61,332 nucleotides of DNA from an uncultured Eubacteriaceae bacterium (GTDB lineage: Bacteria; Bacillota; Clostridia; Eubacteriales; Eubacteriaceae), in contig CAMBHL010000009.1 in NCBI GenBank assembly GCA_945867155.1, forward strand, positions 1 to 61,332. The letters are read 5' to 3'. The translations under genes were made by a program, and so were the position numbers. The notes under the pieces were generated by a model. That model saw only the letters and a list, made by a program, of their open reading frames with translations. It was not told the origin of the DNA and ran no database searches. Shown here piece after piece: positions 8,442 through 17,792 of this stretch (position 1 is the stretch's first letter; each line of letters starts with the position of its first letter).

Positions 8442-9782
8442 ATGAAACGGCGAGATACGATTCATTTATCCGATCATTTCACGGCGGGGCGGCTGTGGCG
8501 CTACGCCTTTCCGTCAGTGATTATGATGATCTTCACGTCGATCTACATGGTTGTCGACGGGCTGTTCATCTCCAACATCGTCGGCAAGACGGCCTTTGCG
8601 GCGGTGAATCTCCTCATTCCCGCCCTGGAGATCTTCGGCGCGGCGGGCTACGTCTTCGGCACCGGGGGCAGTGCACTCGTGGCCAAGGAGCTCGGTGAGG
8701 GACGGCGGCACGAAGCGAGCCGGACGTTTTCGCTGCTCGTGTACACGACCATCGCCGTCGGCATCGTCATCGCAGGGATCGCCTCGGCAGTGCTGCGGCC
8801 GCTGACCCTCTGGCTCGGAGCGGACGCCGGCATGCTCAAAGCGGCGCTGATTTACGGGCGGATTCTCGTGCCGGCCCTGCCGCTGATCATGCTGCAGTAT
8901 TTGTTTCAGGTCTTTTTCGTCACGGCGGAACGGCCGAAGCTGGGCCTGGCCATCACGGTGATCGCGGGACTCGCGAACATGGTTCTCGACGCGCTGTTCA
9001 TGGCCGGGTTTCACTGGGGCGTCCGGGGTGCCGCGGCGGCGACGGCCATCAGTCAGGGCATCGGCGGCCTCGTGCCTTTGGTCTATTTTGCCCGGACCAG
9101 GACTGCAGCGATTCATCTCGGGCGGACGCAGCTGAACTGGCGGAAAATCGCCAAGGCCGCGTCCAACGGCCTGTCGGAGTTCATGGGCACGGTGTCGCTG
9201 TCCATCGTGAGCATCTGCTACAATTTTCAGCTCCTGCGCTTTGCCGGGGAAAACGGCGTCGCAGCCTACGGGGCGATCATGTACGTCAGCTTTATCTTTC
9301 TGTCGGTGTTCTTCGGCTACGGGACAGGGATGGCGCCGGTGACGAGCTATCATTACGGCGCCGGCCACAAAGCCGAACTCCATTCTCTGCTGAAAAAAAG
9401 CCTGACCACCATCGGCGGCGTTGGACTGATCCTGTTCGGGGCGGCGGAGCTTTTCTCCGGACCTTTGACGCAGCTCTTCGTGGGCTACGATCCGAAGCTT
9501 TTCGCCATGACCCTCCAGGGATTTCGGATCTACAGCCTGGCCTACCTGATATCGGGCCTTAACCTCTACGCGTCGTCTTTTTTTACGGCGCTGAACAATG
9601 GGTTCGTGTCCGCGGCTATCGCTTTTCTGCGGACCCTGGTGTTTGAAACGGGCTGTGTGTGGCTCCTGCCCGTGTTTTTCGGCCTGAAGGGGATCTGGTT
9701 TTCGATTCTTGTCGCCGAGATTTTGGCGCTGCTCGTGTCCGTAGGCTTTCTCGCAAAAAATCGGAAAAGATATGGCTATTAA
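8442..9782 (+). CDS. MATE family efflux transporter, MepA-like
   Basis: A 446-residue MATE exporter with twelve helices. The start at 8442 lies one base after the MarR stop with GAGGAGC just upstream, so the genes are coupled. The N-terminal signature (FPSVIMMIFTSIYMVVDGLFIS) and the glycine-rich segment AAGYVFGTGGSALVAKELGEG place it with MepA/DinF-like members of Firmicutes. The GC content is that of the host core, unlike the MATE pair at 2.4-5.1 kb. It probably exports a drug or metabolite sensed by the MarR protein. Confidence 0.88.
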   Translation: MKRRDTIHLSDHFTAGRLWRYAFPSVIMMIFTSIYMVVDGLFISNIVGKTAFAAVNLLIPALEIFGAAGYVFGTGGSALVAKELGEGRRHEASRTFSLLVYTTIAVGIVIAGIASAVLRPLTLWLGADAGMLKAALIYGRILVPALPLIMLQYLFQVFFVTAERPKLGLAITVIAGLANMVLDALFMAGFHWGVRGAAAATAISQGIGGLVPLVYFARTRTAAIHLGRTQLNWRKIAKAASNGLSEFMGTVSLSIVSICYNFQLLRFAGENGVAAYGAIMYVSFIFLSVFFGYGTGMAPVTSYHYGAGHKAELHSLLKKSLTTIGGVGLILFGAAELFSGPLTQLFVGYDPKLFAMTLQGFRIYSLAYLISGLNLYASSFFTALNNGFVSAAIAFLRTLVFETGCVWLLPVFFGLKGIWFSILVAEILALLVSVGFLAKNRKRYGY

Positions 9783-9879
9783 AGAGAAAAATTAAGGAAA
9801 GATCAAGGCGCATCCTTTATGCTAAAGCCAAAAGTAAGGCAAGACTAATAAAAGCAAAAATAACATAAAGGTGGTGTAA

Positions 9880-11181
<1,302 letters not shown>

Positions 11182-11195
11182 TTCGTAAGATTTCG

Positions 11196-11229
11196 CCGCT
11201 TCATCTCAAAAAGATGGAGCGGTTTTTTT
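11196..11229 (+). terminator. Rho-independent terminator after eno
   Basis: CCGCTTCATCT pairs with AGATGGAGCGG across a short A-rich loop, followed by seven T. Confidence 0.9.
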
Positions 11230-11313
11230 GAATTGGCGTTTTTTATCGGCATCAGCCGGTCAAACGTGGTATGATACGGTCAACGGATACACAACAATAA
11301 AAAGGAGAACGAC

Positions 11314-12537
11314 ATGCAATACGATTTTGAAACGGTTTTGGATCGCAGAGGGAAGGACGCCATCGCCGTGGACGCCGTCGGCCGCCTCAAGGGCTTTAGC
11401 CCCGACGCGCCGAAGCCGGGCTTTGATGTGATCCCGATGTGGGTCGCCGACATGAATTTCCCCACAGCCAAGTCCATTCAGGATGCCATCATCGCCCGGG
11501 CAAAACACCCGGCCTTTGGCTATTTTCAGCCGAGTAAATCCTACTACCGTGCCATCGCGGACTGGCACAACAAACGCAAAGGGGTGGGCGATGTGACGCC
11601 GGAAGTGGTCACTTACGAAAACGGGGTCCTCGGCGGCATCGTCTCGACCTTGAAGGTATTTGCGGCCCCCGGGGACGCGGTGCTGCTTCACAGTCCGACA
11701 TACATGGGCTTTGCCAACGCTGTGAAAAGCAACGGCTTTCAGATCGTCCACAGCCCGCTGAAGCGAGACGGGGACGGCGTGTGGCGCATGGACCCCGAAG
11801 ATATGGAGAAAAAAATTAGAGCCCATCACATTCACGTGGCGATCTTTTGCAACCCATTCAACCCCTGTGGCCGGGTGTGGACAAAAGAAGAGCTCGAAGA
11901 AGCCCTCGCCGTGTGCGAGGCCAACGACGTTTTTGTGATTGCCGATGAAATTTGGTCAGATCTATTGATGAACGGCCATACCTACACGCCGGTGCAGTCG
12001 GTGAATGCCTGGGCAAAGACCCACGTCGCGGCCTTTTACGCCCCGAGCAAGACTTTCAATTTGGCGGGGCTCATCGGTTCATACAGCGTGATCTACAACA
12101 AGACCGTCCGGGAACGGGTCCGGGCCATCGGTGCGAAGACCGTGTACAACGCCATGAACGTTTTGTCCGAACACGCTTTGATCGGCGCCTACAGTGACGA
12201 AGGCGCCGAGTGGCTCGGCCAACTGCTGCCGGTGCTGTCCCGCAATATGAATTTTGCGTGCGATTACATCGAAAAGCATTTTGACGGCGTCACGGCCTTT
12301 AGATCCGAAGGTACGTACATGTTGCTGCTGGACTGCACAGACTGGCTGAAGGCCCACGACATGGATCAAAAGACGCTGCTTAAAAAAGGCTGGGACGTGG
12401 GCGTCGGCTGGCAGGACGGAGGCCTTTTCGAAGCGCCCACGTCAATTCGGCTGAATCTCGCGTCTCCGACCCACCGCGTCGAAGAAGCGTTTAAGCGCAT
12501 GGACCGGTATGTGTTTAACCCTGAGGACCGGATATGA
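11314..12537 (+). CDS. MalY/PatB family PLP-dependent C-S lyase (cystathionine beta-lyase-like)
   Basis: A 407-residue fold-type I PLP enzyme. The N-terminal FDVIPMWVADMNF motif, the NPFNPCGRVW segment at about 185, IADEIWSDL at about 210 and the PLP lysine in APSKTFNLAGL at about 245 are all characteristic of the MalY/PatB class. These enzymes cleave cystathionine or cysteine to pyruvate, ammonia and homocysteine or sulfide, and some act as regulators. It overlaps the next gene by ATGA, so the two are co-translated. The precise substrate is not determined by sequence. Confidence 0.88.
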   Translation: MQYDFETVLDRRGKDAIAVDAVGRLKGFSPDAPKPGFDVIPMWVADMNFPTAKSIQDAIIARAKHPAFGYFQPSKSYYRAIADWHNKRKGVGDVTPEVVTYENGVLGGIVSTLKVFAAPGDAVLLHSPTYMGFANAVKSNGFQIVHSPLKRDGDGVWRMDPEDMEKKIRAHHIHVAIFCNPFNPCGRVWTKEELEEALAVCEANDVFVIADEIWSDLLMNGHTYTPVQSVNAWAKTHVAAFYAPSKTFNLAGLIGSYSVIYNKTVRERVRAIGAKTVYNAMNVLSEHALIGAYSDEGAEWLGQLLPVLSRNMNFACDYIEKHFDGVTAFRSEGTYMLLLDCTDWLKAHDMDQKTLLKKGWDVGVGWQDGGLFEAPTSIRLNLASPTHRVEEAFKRMDRYVFNPEDRI

Positions 12538-13442
12538 TCGCAGGGATGACGATTTACCAGATCGCCTGGTATTTTCTTATTTACTCTTTTCTCGGCTGGG
12601 TTGTCGAGGTGGTGTTTCATGCGGTGCACCAAGGGCGGATCGTCAATCGCGGCTTCTTGAACGGCCCGGTCTGCCCGGTTTACGGCTTTGGCGTGTTGGC
12701 AGTTTTCGCCGTCGCCTGGGCCATCGGCCGCTCGTCCCCCGAACATCTGCCCTTGTGGCAGCTTTTTCTCGTCGGCATGGTCTTTGCGACGTTGGTCGAG
12801 TTGATCGCCGGTTGGGCGCTGGACAAGCTGTTTCACACCCGGTGGTGGGACTACAGCGATAAGCCCTTGAATCTCGGCGGCTATATCTGTCCGGAGTATT
12901 CGCTGATCTGGGGGCTGGCGATTACGCTCGTCGTTCGCGATGTTCAGCCGCTGGTGCGCCACACAGCGGCGGAGCGGATCCCGGCGGATTATGGCTGGAT
13001 CGTCCTGGCGGTGTTTTACAGCGCTTATCTGGCGGACTTGATCGTCACGGTTTTGATCATCACCGGATTCAACAAGCGGCTCGCTGAGCTGGACGCGATC
13101 CGGCTGTCCCTACGCACCGTCAGCGACAAATTGACCGAAGACATCGGCGGCAGCGCGATGGAAGCCGCGCAGCACGTTCAGGAAGGCGAGGTGCAGGCGG
13201 CATTGGCCCGCGCGGAAATGGGTGAACGGGCTGCAACTCGCAGGGAAACGGCTGAAAATGCACTCTGGCAGCGCAGAAATGCCCTGAAGGCGAAAGCCAA
13301 ACGCATCAAGCAACGTGTGATGGCACCGAAGGTTTTCGGCGGCCGCCGGCTGATGCGGGCTTTCCCATCGATGCAGCATCGGGATTTTGGCGAAGCGCTC
13401 GATTGGCTGCGAGATGAAATGCAAAACGAAAAAAGGCAGTAA
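12534..13442 (+). CDS. CmpB-like (putative ABC-transporter type IV) membrane protein
   Basis: A 302-residue protein. The first 170 residues hold about five helices with the motifs FLIYSFLGWVVEV, NRGFLNGPVCPVYG and the WWDYSDKPLNLGGYICPEYS segment that typify the PF06541 (ABC_trans_CmpB) family. The remaining 120 residues are a charged, largely helical cytoplasmic tail rich in Ala, Arg and Glu. Function is not established for the family. It is coupled to the C-S lyase gene by an ATGA overlap. Confidence 0.8.
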   Translation: MIAGMTIYQIAWYFLIYSFLGWVVEVVFHAVHQGRIVNRGFLNGPVCPVYGFGVLAVFAVAWAIGRSSPEHLPLWQLFLVGMVFATLVELIAGWALDKLFHTRWWDYSDKPLNLGGYICPEYSLIWGLAITLVVRDVQPLVRHTAAERIPADYGWIVLAVFYSAYLADLIVTVLIITGFNKRLAELDAIRLSLRTVSDKLTEDIGGSAMEAAQHVQEGEVQAALARAEMGERAATRRETAENALWQRRNALKAKAKRIKQRVMAPKVFGGRRLMRAFPSMQHRDFGEALDWLRDEMQNEKRQ

Positions 13443-13448
13443 ATGACA

Positions 13449-13490
13449 CAACCCCCTTGGATTGAGTTGGAATCGACATCCAAGGGGTTG
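13449..13490. terminator. Hairpin after the CmpB-like gene
   Basis: CAACCCCCTTGGAT pairs with ATCCAAGGGGTTG (one bulged C, 15-base loop). There is no clear T-run, so it may stabilise the mRNA end rather than terminate strictly. Confidence 0.5.
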
Positions 13491-13507
13491 ATTCGATATT
13501 GTAGTCA

Positions 13508-13560
13508 GCCGAAATTGGCTGGCTTTGCTGTTGCGCAGCGACAGCAGCGTAAAATTCGGC
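13508..13560. other. Nested hairpin of unknown role
   Basis: The outer arms GCCGAA (13508-13513) and TTCGGC (13555-13560) enclose an inner stem, GCTGT/ACAGC (about 13527-13545). It lies in the convergent gap between the CmpB-like gene and pgeF. It could be a branched terminator or a small structured RNA end. Confidence 0.35.
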
Positions 13561-13594
13561 GTCGGTCTGCTGGTAATAGGGGAGCCGAAATATT

Positions 13595-14476
13595 TTAAAG
13601 CTTAAGACTTAAGAAGGCGGCGCAGTTGCCCCGGCGTTCGCCGGCAGCCCGATGGGAGAACAGCAGGCGCGCGTTTTCCCGGGTGCACACGTCGGTGATT
13701 TGGATGTGTTCGGGCAGGACGCCGGCGTTTTCAAGGACGAGGCGATTCGCCTGCCAGAGATCGAGCTGGCAGTGAAGGACGCCGTTTTTCCGGTGGGGAT
13801 CCCAAAGGATTTGATCGGCCTGGGCGCCGAAGCGGTCCCTAAACACGGCCGCGACGTCTTCTGAGATTTCGTAGCAGTCTCGGCAGATAGACGGCCCGAC
13901 GGCGCAGACCAGATCGGACGGGTCGGTGCCGTAATGGGTGCGCATCAAGGTGATGGCGCCCGCGGCAATGCCCGCCGCGGTGCCCCGCCAGCCGGAATGG
14001 ACAAGGCCGATGGCCCGGTGCACCGGATCGACGAGGTAGACCGGCGTGCAGTCGGCGGTGAACACCCCGAGGATCAGCCCCGGCGTGTCGGTGACCATGC
14101 CGTCGACGTCTTTGCCCCATCGGCGAAACAGCGTGCCCTCGCCGCCGTCGTTTTCGTCGACAACTCGGACGTTTCCGGTGTGGCCTTGGTGGGCGCAGAC
14201 GAAGTGGTGCAGGCTGCGGCCGCCGCCGAAAGCATCGGCAATGCGTTGGTAATTGGCGTCGACAACCATCGGGTTGTCCTCTCGGTCGTAATTGAAATTC
14301 ATGGCGGTGCAGTCGCCCGAGCTGACGCCGCCTTCCCGCGTTGTGAAGACGTGGTCGACGCAGCCGGTCTGGTCTAAAATGGGAAAGCACAGGGTGCGCA
14401 GGGGCAGCCCTTCTAAGCAAACTGTGCGGTCTTTTAAGACCGGGCGGTCGGGATTTTTTCGAACGAGTGGGATCAT
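13595..14476 (-). CDS. pgeF: Peptidoglycan editing factor PgeF (laccase-domain/YfiH family)
   Basis: A 293-residue protein. The start at 14476 follows AAGGAC; a longer frame lacks a site. Key residues of the family are visible: the first His in FVCAHQGHTGNV, the Cys in FTADCTPVYLVDP, and the second His in AIGLVHSGWRGT, which together form the Zn-binding site. Members are reported to act as purine-nucleoside/cytidine-like deaminating or phosphorolytic enzymes, and PgeF is linked to removal of misincorporated amino acids from peptidoglycan precursors. It is divergent from the riboswitch-controlled thiamine genes. Confidence 0.9.
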   Translation of the reverse strand: MIPLVRKNPDRPVLKDRTVCLEGLPLRTLCFPILDQTGCVDHVFTTREGGVSSGDCTAMNFNYDREDNPMVVDANYQRIADAFGGGRSLHHFVCAHQGHTGNVRVVDENDGGEGTLFRRWGKDVDGMVTDTPGLILGVFTADCTPVYLVDPVHRAIGLVHSGWRGTAAGIAAGAITLMRTHYGTDPSDLVCAVGPSICRDCYEISEDVAAVFRDRFGAQADQILWDPHRKNGVLHCQLDLWQANRLVLENAGVLPEHIQITDVCTRENARLLFSHRAAGERRGNCAAFLSLKL

Positions 14477-14526
14477 AACAGTCCTTCTTTCTATTATCGG
14501 CTTTTTGTGCCATTGTAACACGCCCC

Positions 14527-14555
14527 TTGCAAAAAGCAAGGCGGTGCGCTATACT
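14527..14555 (+). promoter_or_regulatory. Promoter of the thiamine-salvage operon
   Basis: TTGCAA and TATACT are separated by exactly 17 bases, 16 bases before the riboswitch begins. Confidence 0.75.
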
Positions 14556-14570
14556 GAAACCGTTAATTGT

Positions 14571-14656
14571 GCAGGGGAGTCTGTGTGCAGGCTGAGAGTA
14601 AACCTCTGGGTTTAGACCCTTACACCTGATTTGGATCATGCCAACGAAGGGAGCCA
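14571..14656 (+). ncRNA. TPP riboswitch (THI element)
   Basis: The conserved TPP aptamer sequences are in order: the GGGG of P1, CTGAGA in J3/2, ACCCTTACACCTGAT, GGATCATGCC and the closing AACGAAGGGAGC. It binds thiamine diphosphate. A strong terminator hairpin directly follows, so it should act by premature termination, switching off thiD-cytX when TPP is plentiful. Confidence 0.95.
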
Positions 14657-14674
14657 TGGTTTTTGACGAGCTTT

Positions 14675-14701
14675 GCAGGCGGATTCCGCCTGCTTTTTTT
14701 G
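14675..14701 (+). terminator. Riboswitch expression-platform terminator
   Basis: GCAGGCGG-att-CCGCCTGC followed by eight T, immediately downstream of the TPP aptamer and upstream of thiD. Confidence 0.92.
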
Positions 14702-14777
14702 TGCGGTTCATCGGGGGCACCACCTTGAATCGCGTTAGAAAACGGAAATGCGCGTTTTATATTCAAAGGAGAACAAA

Positions 14778-15584
14778 ATGAGAACAGCATTGACGATCGC
14801 TGGCAGCGACACCAGCGGAGGCGCCGGCATTCAGGCCGATTTGAAAACCATGACGGTCAACGGCGTCTTCGCCATGAGCGCCATCACGGCTTTAACGGCT
14901 CAGAACACCACCGGCGTGACGGACATTATGGAAGCGAGTCCTAAATTTCTCAAAGAAGAACTGGACGCGGTATTCACGGATATTTTCCCCGACGCGGTGA
15001 AAATCGGGATGGTCAGTTCCTCGGCCCTCATCGACGTGATCGCCGAACGCCTGATATTTTACAAGGCGCGGCACATCGTCTTAGACCCGGTGATGGTCGC
15101 GACCTCGGGGGCGAAACTCCTCCAGGACGACGCAGCGAAAACTTTGCAGGATAAGCTGCTGCCCCTGGCAGAAGTCATCACCCCGAACATCCCCGAAGCG
15201 GAAATCCTGTCGGGCATGACCATTCAATCCGAAGGGGACATGGAAGCGGCGGGCAAGGCCATCGGCGAAGCCGTGGGCTGCGCCGTGCTCGTCAAAGGCG
15301 GCCACCAGGTCAACGACGCCAACGATTTCCTGTGGCAGCCTGCCGGCGGCGTGTGGCTGCGGGGCAGACGCATCAACAACCCCAACACCCATGGCACCGG
15401 CTGCACCCTGTCGTCCGCCATCGCCGCGAACCTCGCCAAAGGCTACACCCTCGAGGACGCGGTGCGCACGGCGAAGGCGTTTTTGTCCGGTGCTTTGGCC
15501 GACGGCCTCGATCTCGGCAAGGGAGCCGGGCCGATGAACCACGCCTTTGACATCAAGGACAGCTACAAGGCGGTGCGGTCATGA
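14778..15584 (+). CDS. thiD: Hydroxymethylpyrimidine/phosphomethylpyrimidine kinase
   Basis: A 268-residue ribokinase-fold kinase that phosphorylates HMP and HMP-P for thiamine synthesis. The start at 14778 follows AAAGGAG. The N-terminal substrate motif AGSDTSGGAGIQADLKTM and the C-terminal catalytic motif NTHGTGCTLSSAIAANLAKG are characteristic of ThiD. It is the first gene after a TPP riboswitch, and its stop overlaps the HMP transporter gene. That points to salvage of the pyrimidine moiety, since no thiC is seen here. Confidence 0.93.
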   Translation: MRTALTIAGSDTSGGAGIQADLKTMTVNGVFAMSAITALTAQNTTGVTDIMEASPKFLKEELDAVFTDIFPDAVKIGMVSSSALIDVIAERLIFYKARHIVLDPVMVATSGAKLLQDDAAKTLQDKLLPLAEVITPNIPEAEILSGMTIQSEGDMEAAGKAIGEAVGCAVLVKGGHQVNDANDFLWQPAGGVWLRGRRINNPNTHGTGCTLSSAIAANLAKGYTLEDAVRTAKAFLSGALADGLDLGKGAGPMNHAFDIKDSYKAVRS

Positions 15585-16762
15585 GCGAACAAAAAAAGAC
15601 GACGAGCTTTCAGAACGGGCTCATCTGGTTCGGCGCCGGGGTGTCCATCGCGGAAATCCTCACGGGGACGTATTTCGCGCCCCTGGGCTTTGCCAAGGGC
15701 CTTGCGGCGATTTTAATCGGCCACATCATCGGCTGCACGATGTTTTTCTTCTCGGGGCTCATCGGCGGGCGAACCCGAAAAAGCGCCATGGAAAGCGTCA
15801 AGCTCTCCTTCGGCGGAAGAGGCGGGCTGATCTTTGCGGCCCTCAACGTCCTTCAGCTCGTGGGCTGGACAGCGATCATGATTTACGACGGGGCCGGAGC
15901 CGTCGGCGGCATCTTCCCGGGACACGCGTGGATCTGGTGCCTGGTCATCGGCGGGCTTATCCTGCTGTGGATCGCCATCGGCATCACGAACCTCGGCCCG
16001 GTGAACCAGGTGGCCATGGCGGCGCTGTTCATTTTGACCATCGTGCTGTGCAAAGTGATCTTCACGAAAGGCTTCGTGTGGACGGTGCCGGCGAAATCGG
16101 GACTGAGCTTCGGCGCGGCCATCGAACTCGCCGTGGCGATGCCTTTGTCGTGGCTGCCCCTGATTTCCGACTACACCCGGGAAGCGGACAAGCCCTTCAG
16201 CGCGACCCTGACCTCGACCCTCGTTTACGGCGGGGTGTCCACGTGGATGTACATCATCGGCATGGGTGCAGCGATCCTCACCGGCGGCGGAGATATCGCG
16301 ACGATCATGGTCAAGGCGGGCCTCGGCATCGCGGCGCTTGTCATCGTCATCCTGTCCACGGTGACCACGACCTTTCTCGACGCGTGGTCCGCGGGGATTT
16401 CGACAGAATCCCTGTGGAAACCGGGCACCGGCAAAAACGTCGCTTTGATCGCGACGGTCATCGGCATGGTGCTGGCCATGATTTTCCCCATGGACGACAT
16501 CACCGATTTCCTCTACCTCATCGGCTCGGTCTTCGCCCCGATGATCGCGGTGCAGATCGCCGACTACTTCATTTTGAAAAAAGCCGACAGCGCTGGCCAG
16601 GCCTGGAACGTCCGCAATCTCATCGTGTGGGCCATAGGCTTTGTGCTGTACCGGCTGCTCATGAAGGTGGACCTGCCCGTGGGCAGCACTTTGCCGGACA
16701 TGGCCGTCACGATGGTGATTCTACTCATTGCATCGCCGAAAGCTAAAAAAGCGAAAAATTAA
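15581..16762 (+). CDS. cytX: Putative hydroxymethylpyrimidine transporter CytX
   Basis: A 393-residue permease with about twelve helices, of the nucleobase-cation-symport-1 (cytosine permease) family. The N-terminus GLIWFGAGVSIAEILTGTYFAPLG and the SWLPLISDYTREAD segment at about residue 185 match the CytX branch. Coupling to thiD by an ATGA overlap and control by the TPP riboswitch make uptake of thiamine-pyrimidine (HMP) its likely job. It would work with ThiD in one salvage step: import, then phosphorylation. Confidence 0.88.
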   Translation: MSEQKKTTSFQNGLIWFGAGVSIAEILTGTYFAPLGFAKGLAAILIGHIIGCTMFFFSGLIGGRTRKSAMESVKLSFGGRGGLIFAALNVLQLVGWTAIMIYDGAGAVGGIFPGHAWIWCLVIGGLILLWIAIGITNLGPVNQVAMAALFILTIVLCKVIFTKGFVWTVPAKSGLSFGAAIELAVAMPLSWLPLISDYTREADKPFSATLTSTLVYGGVSTWMYIIGMGAAILTGGGDIATIMVKAGLGIAALVIVILSTVTTTFLDAWSAGISTESLWKPGTGKNVALIATVIGMVLAMIFPMDDITDFLYLIGSVFAPMIAVQIADYFILKKADSAGQAWNVRNLIVWAIGFVLYRLLMKVDLPVGSTLPDMAVTMVILLIASPKAKKAKN

Positions 16763-16770
16763 GCGAAAAA

Positions 16771-16800
16771 AAGCCGAACGCGAAAGCGTCCGGCTTTTTT
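16771..16800 (+). terminator. Rho-independent terminator after cytX
   Basis: AAGCCGAACGC-gaaa-GCGTCCGGCTT with a T-run. The symmetric A-run also allows use from the convergent pyridoxal kinase gene. Confidence 0.9.
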
Positions 16801-16820
16801 GGTGCGATACAGCATAAGAT

Positions 16821-17669
16821 TTAGATGTTTTTGGCAACTTCGACTTTTGCAATGAGGCTCGGCAGGGTGGTTTCGAAGTTGACCCCGTACCACGGCTTCT
16901 TCGGGTCCTTCAGGGTGACGGCGATGGTTTCGGCGGTGTAGTCCGACGCGATGGCCATGGCGTCGTTCCAGGACAGGCCGTTCATGATGCCGCCGACGCA
17001 GGCGCTGGCGAAGAGGTCGCCGGTGCCGTGATAGGCCGCGTCGATCCGGATGTTCTGGTGGGAGAGGAATTCCCCGGTGCGGGTGTCGAGGCCCATGAAG
17101 CCGGTCATGCCGTCTTTGAGGGAAACCCCGGTGAGGACGGCGATGGTCGGGCCGAGCTTGCCGAGTTTTTCGAGGAGGGCCTTGACTTCGCTTTCAGACA
17201 TATCTTCTTTATACGGGGTGTCCGTCATGAAGCAGGCTTCGGTGATGTTCGGGACGATGATGTCGGCGTGGCCGCAGAATTCAGCGTTGCGTTTTGCGTA
17301 GTCGAGATCGAAGGCTGGGTAGAGGGCGCCGTTGTCGGCCATGACCGGGTCGACGAATTTGAGTGTCTTGTCGTCCGGGGCGAAGTCGGCGAAGATTTTT
17401 TCGACCATCTCGATCTGTTCGAAGGAGCCGAGGTAGCCGGTGTAGATGCTGTCAAACTGGATGTCTTCGTCTTTCCAGTGCTTGGTGATCGGGGCGATTT
17501 GATCGCTTAAATCCTTGACGGTAAAGTTTTTGAACATGGTGTGGGTGGACAGCACGGCTGTCGGCAGAATGGCGGTTTCCACGCCCATGGCCGAGATGAC
17601 CGGCAGGGCGATGGTTGTCGAACATTTGCCGAAGCAGGAAATATCTTGAATGGAAAGGACACGTTTCAT
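16821..17669 (-). CDS. Pyridoxamine/pyridoxal kinase
   Basis: A 282-residue ribokinase-fold kinase that makes PLP from salvaged vitamin B6. The N-terminus VLSIQDISCFGKCSTTIALPV, the THTMF segment, DPVMADNGALY, NITEA and the catalytic-Asp motif YHGTGDLFAS follow the PdxY/PdxK pattern. It is divergently transcribed from a PdxR-type regulator, which in other bacteria activates PLP synthesis or salvage genes and is switched by PLP. So this is a B6-salvage module. Confidence 0.9.
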   Translation of the reverse strand: MKRVLSIQDISCFGKCSTTIALPVISAMGVETAILPTAVLSTHTMFKNFTVKDLSDQIAPITKHWKDEDIQFDSIYTGYLGSFEQIEMVEKIFADFAPDDKTLKFVDPVMADNGALYPAFDLDYAKRNAEFCGHADIIVPNITEACFMTDTPYKEDMSESEVKALLEKLGKLGPTIAVLTGVSLKDGMTGFMGLDTRTGEFLSHQNIRIDAAYHGTGDLFASACVGGIMNGLSWNDAMAIASDYTAETIAVTLKDPKKPWYGVNFETTLPSLIAKVEVAKNI

Positions 17670-17707
17670 GTTAAGCCTCCTGAATGCGTTGGTTGTGGGG
17701 CAGGGCC

Positions 17708-17764
17708 TTGCGCCCCGCGCTGTGTTTTATTATAATCCATATTGGACTGAATAAAAGAGTCAGT
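17708..17764 (+). promoter_or_regulatory. pdxR promoter and candidate operator
   Basis: TTGCGC (17708-17713) and TATAAT (17731-17736) have a 17-base spacing. ACTGA (17746-17750) and TCAGT (17760-17764) form a short inverted repeat just downstream, in the interval shared with the pyridoxal kinase gene, and may bind PdxR. Confidence 0.55.
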
Positions 17765-17792
17765 TTAAGACAAATCAGAAAGGTCAGATGCC

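Noticed and set aside
15547..16746. 399-codon frame overlapping cytX
   Set aside because: Composition is dominated by Arg and His, typical of a shifted frame of a GC-rich membrane protein gene.
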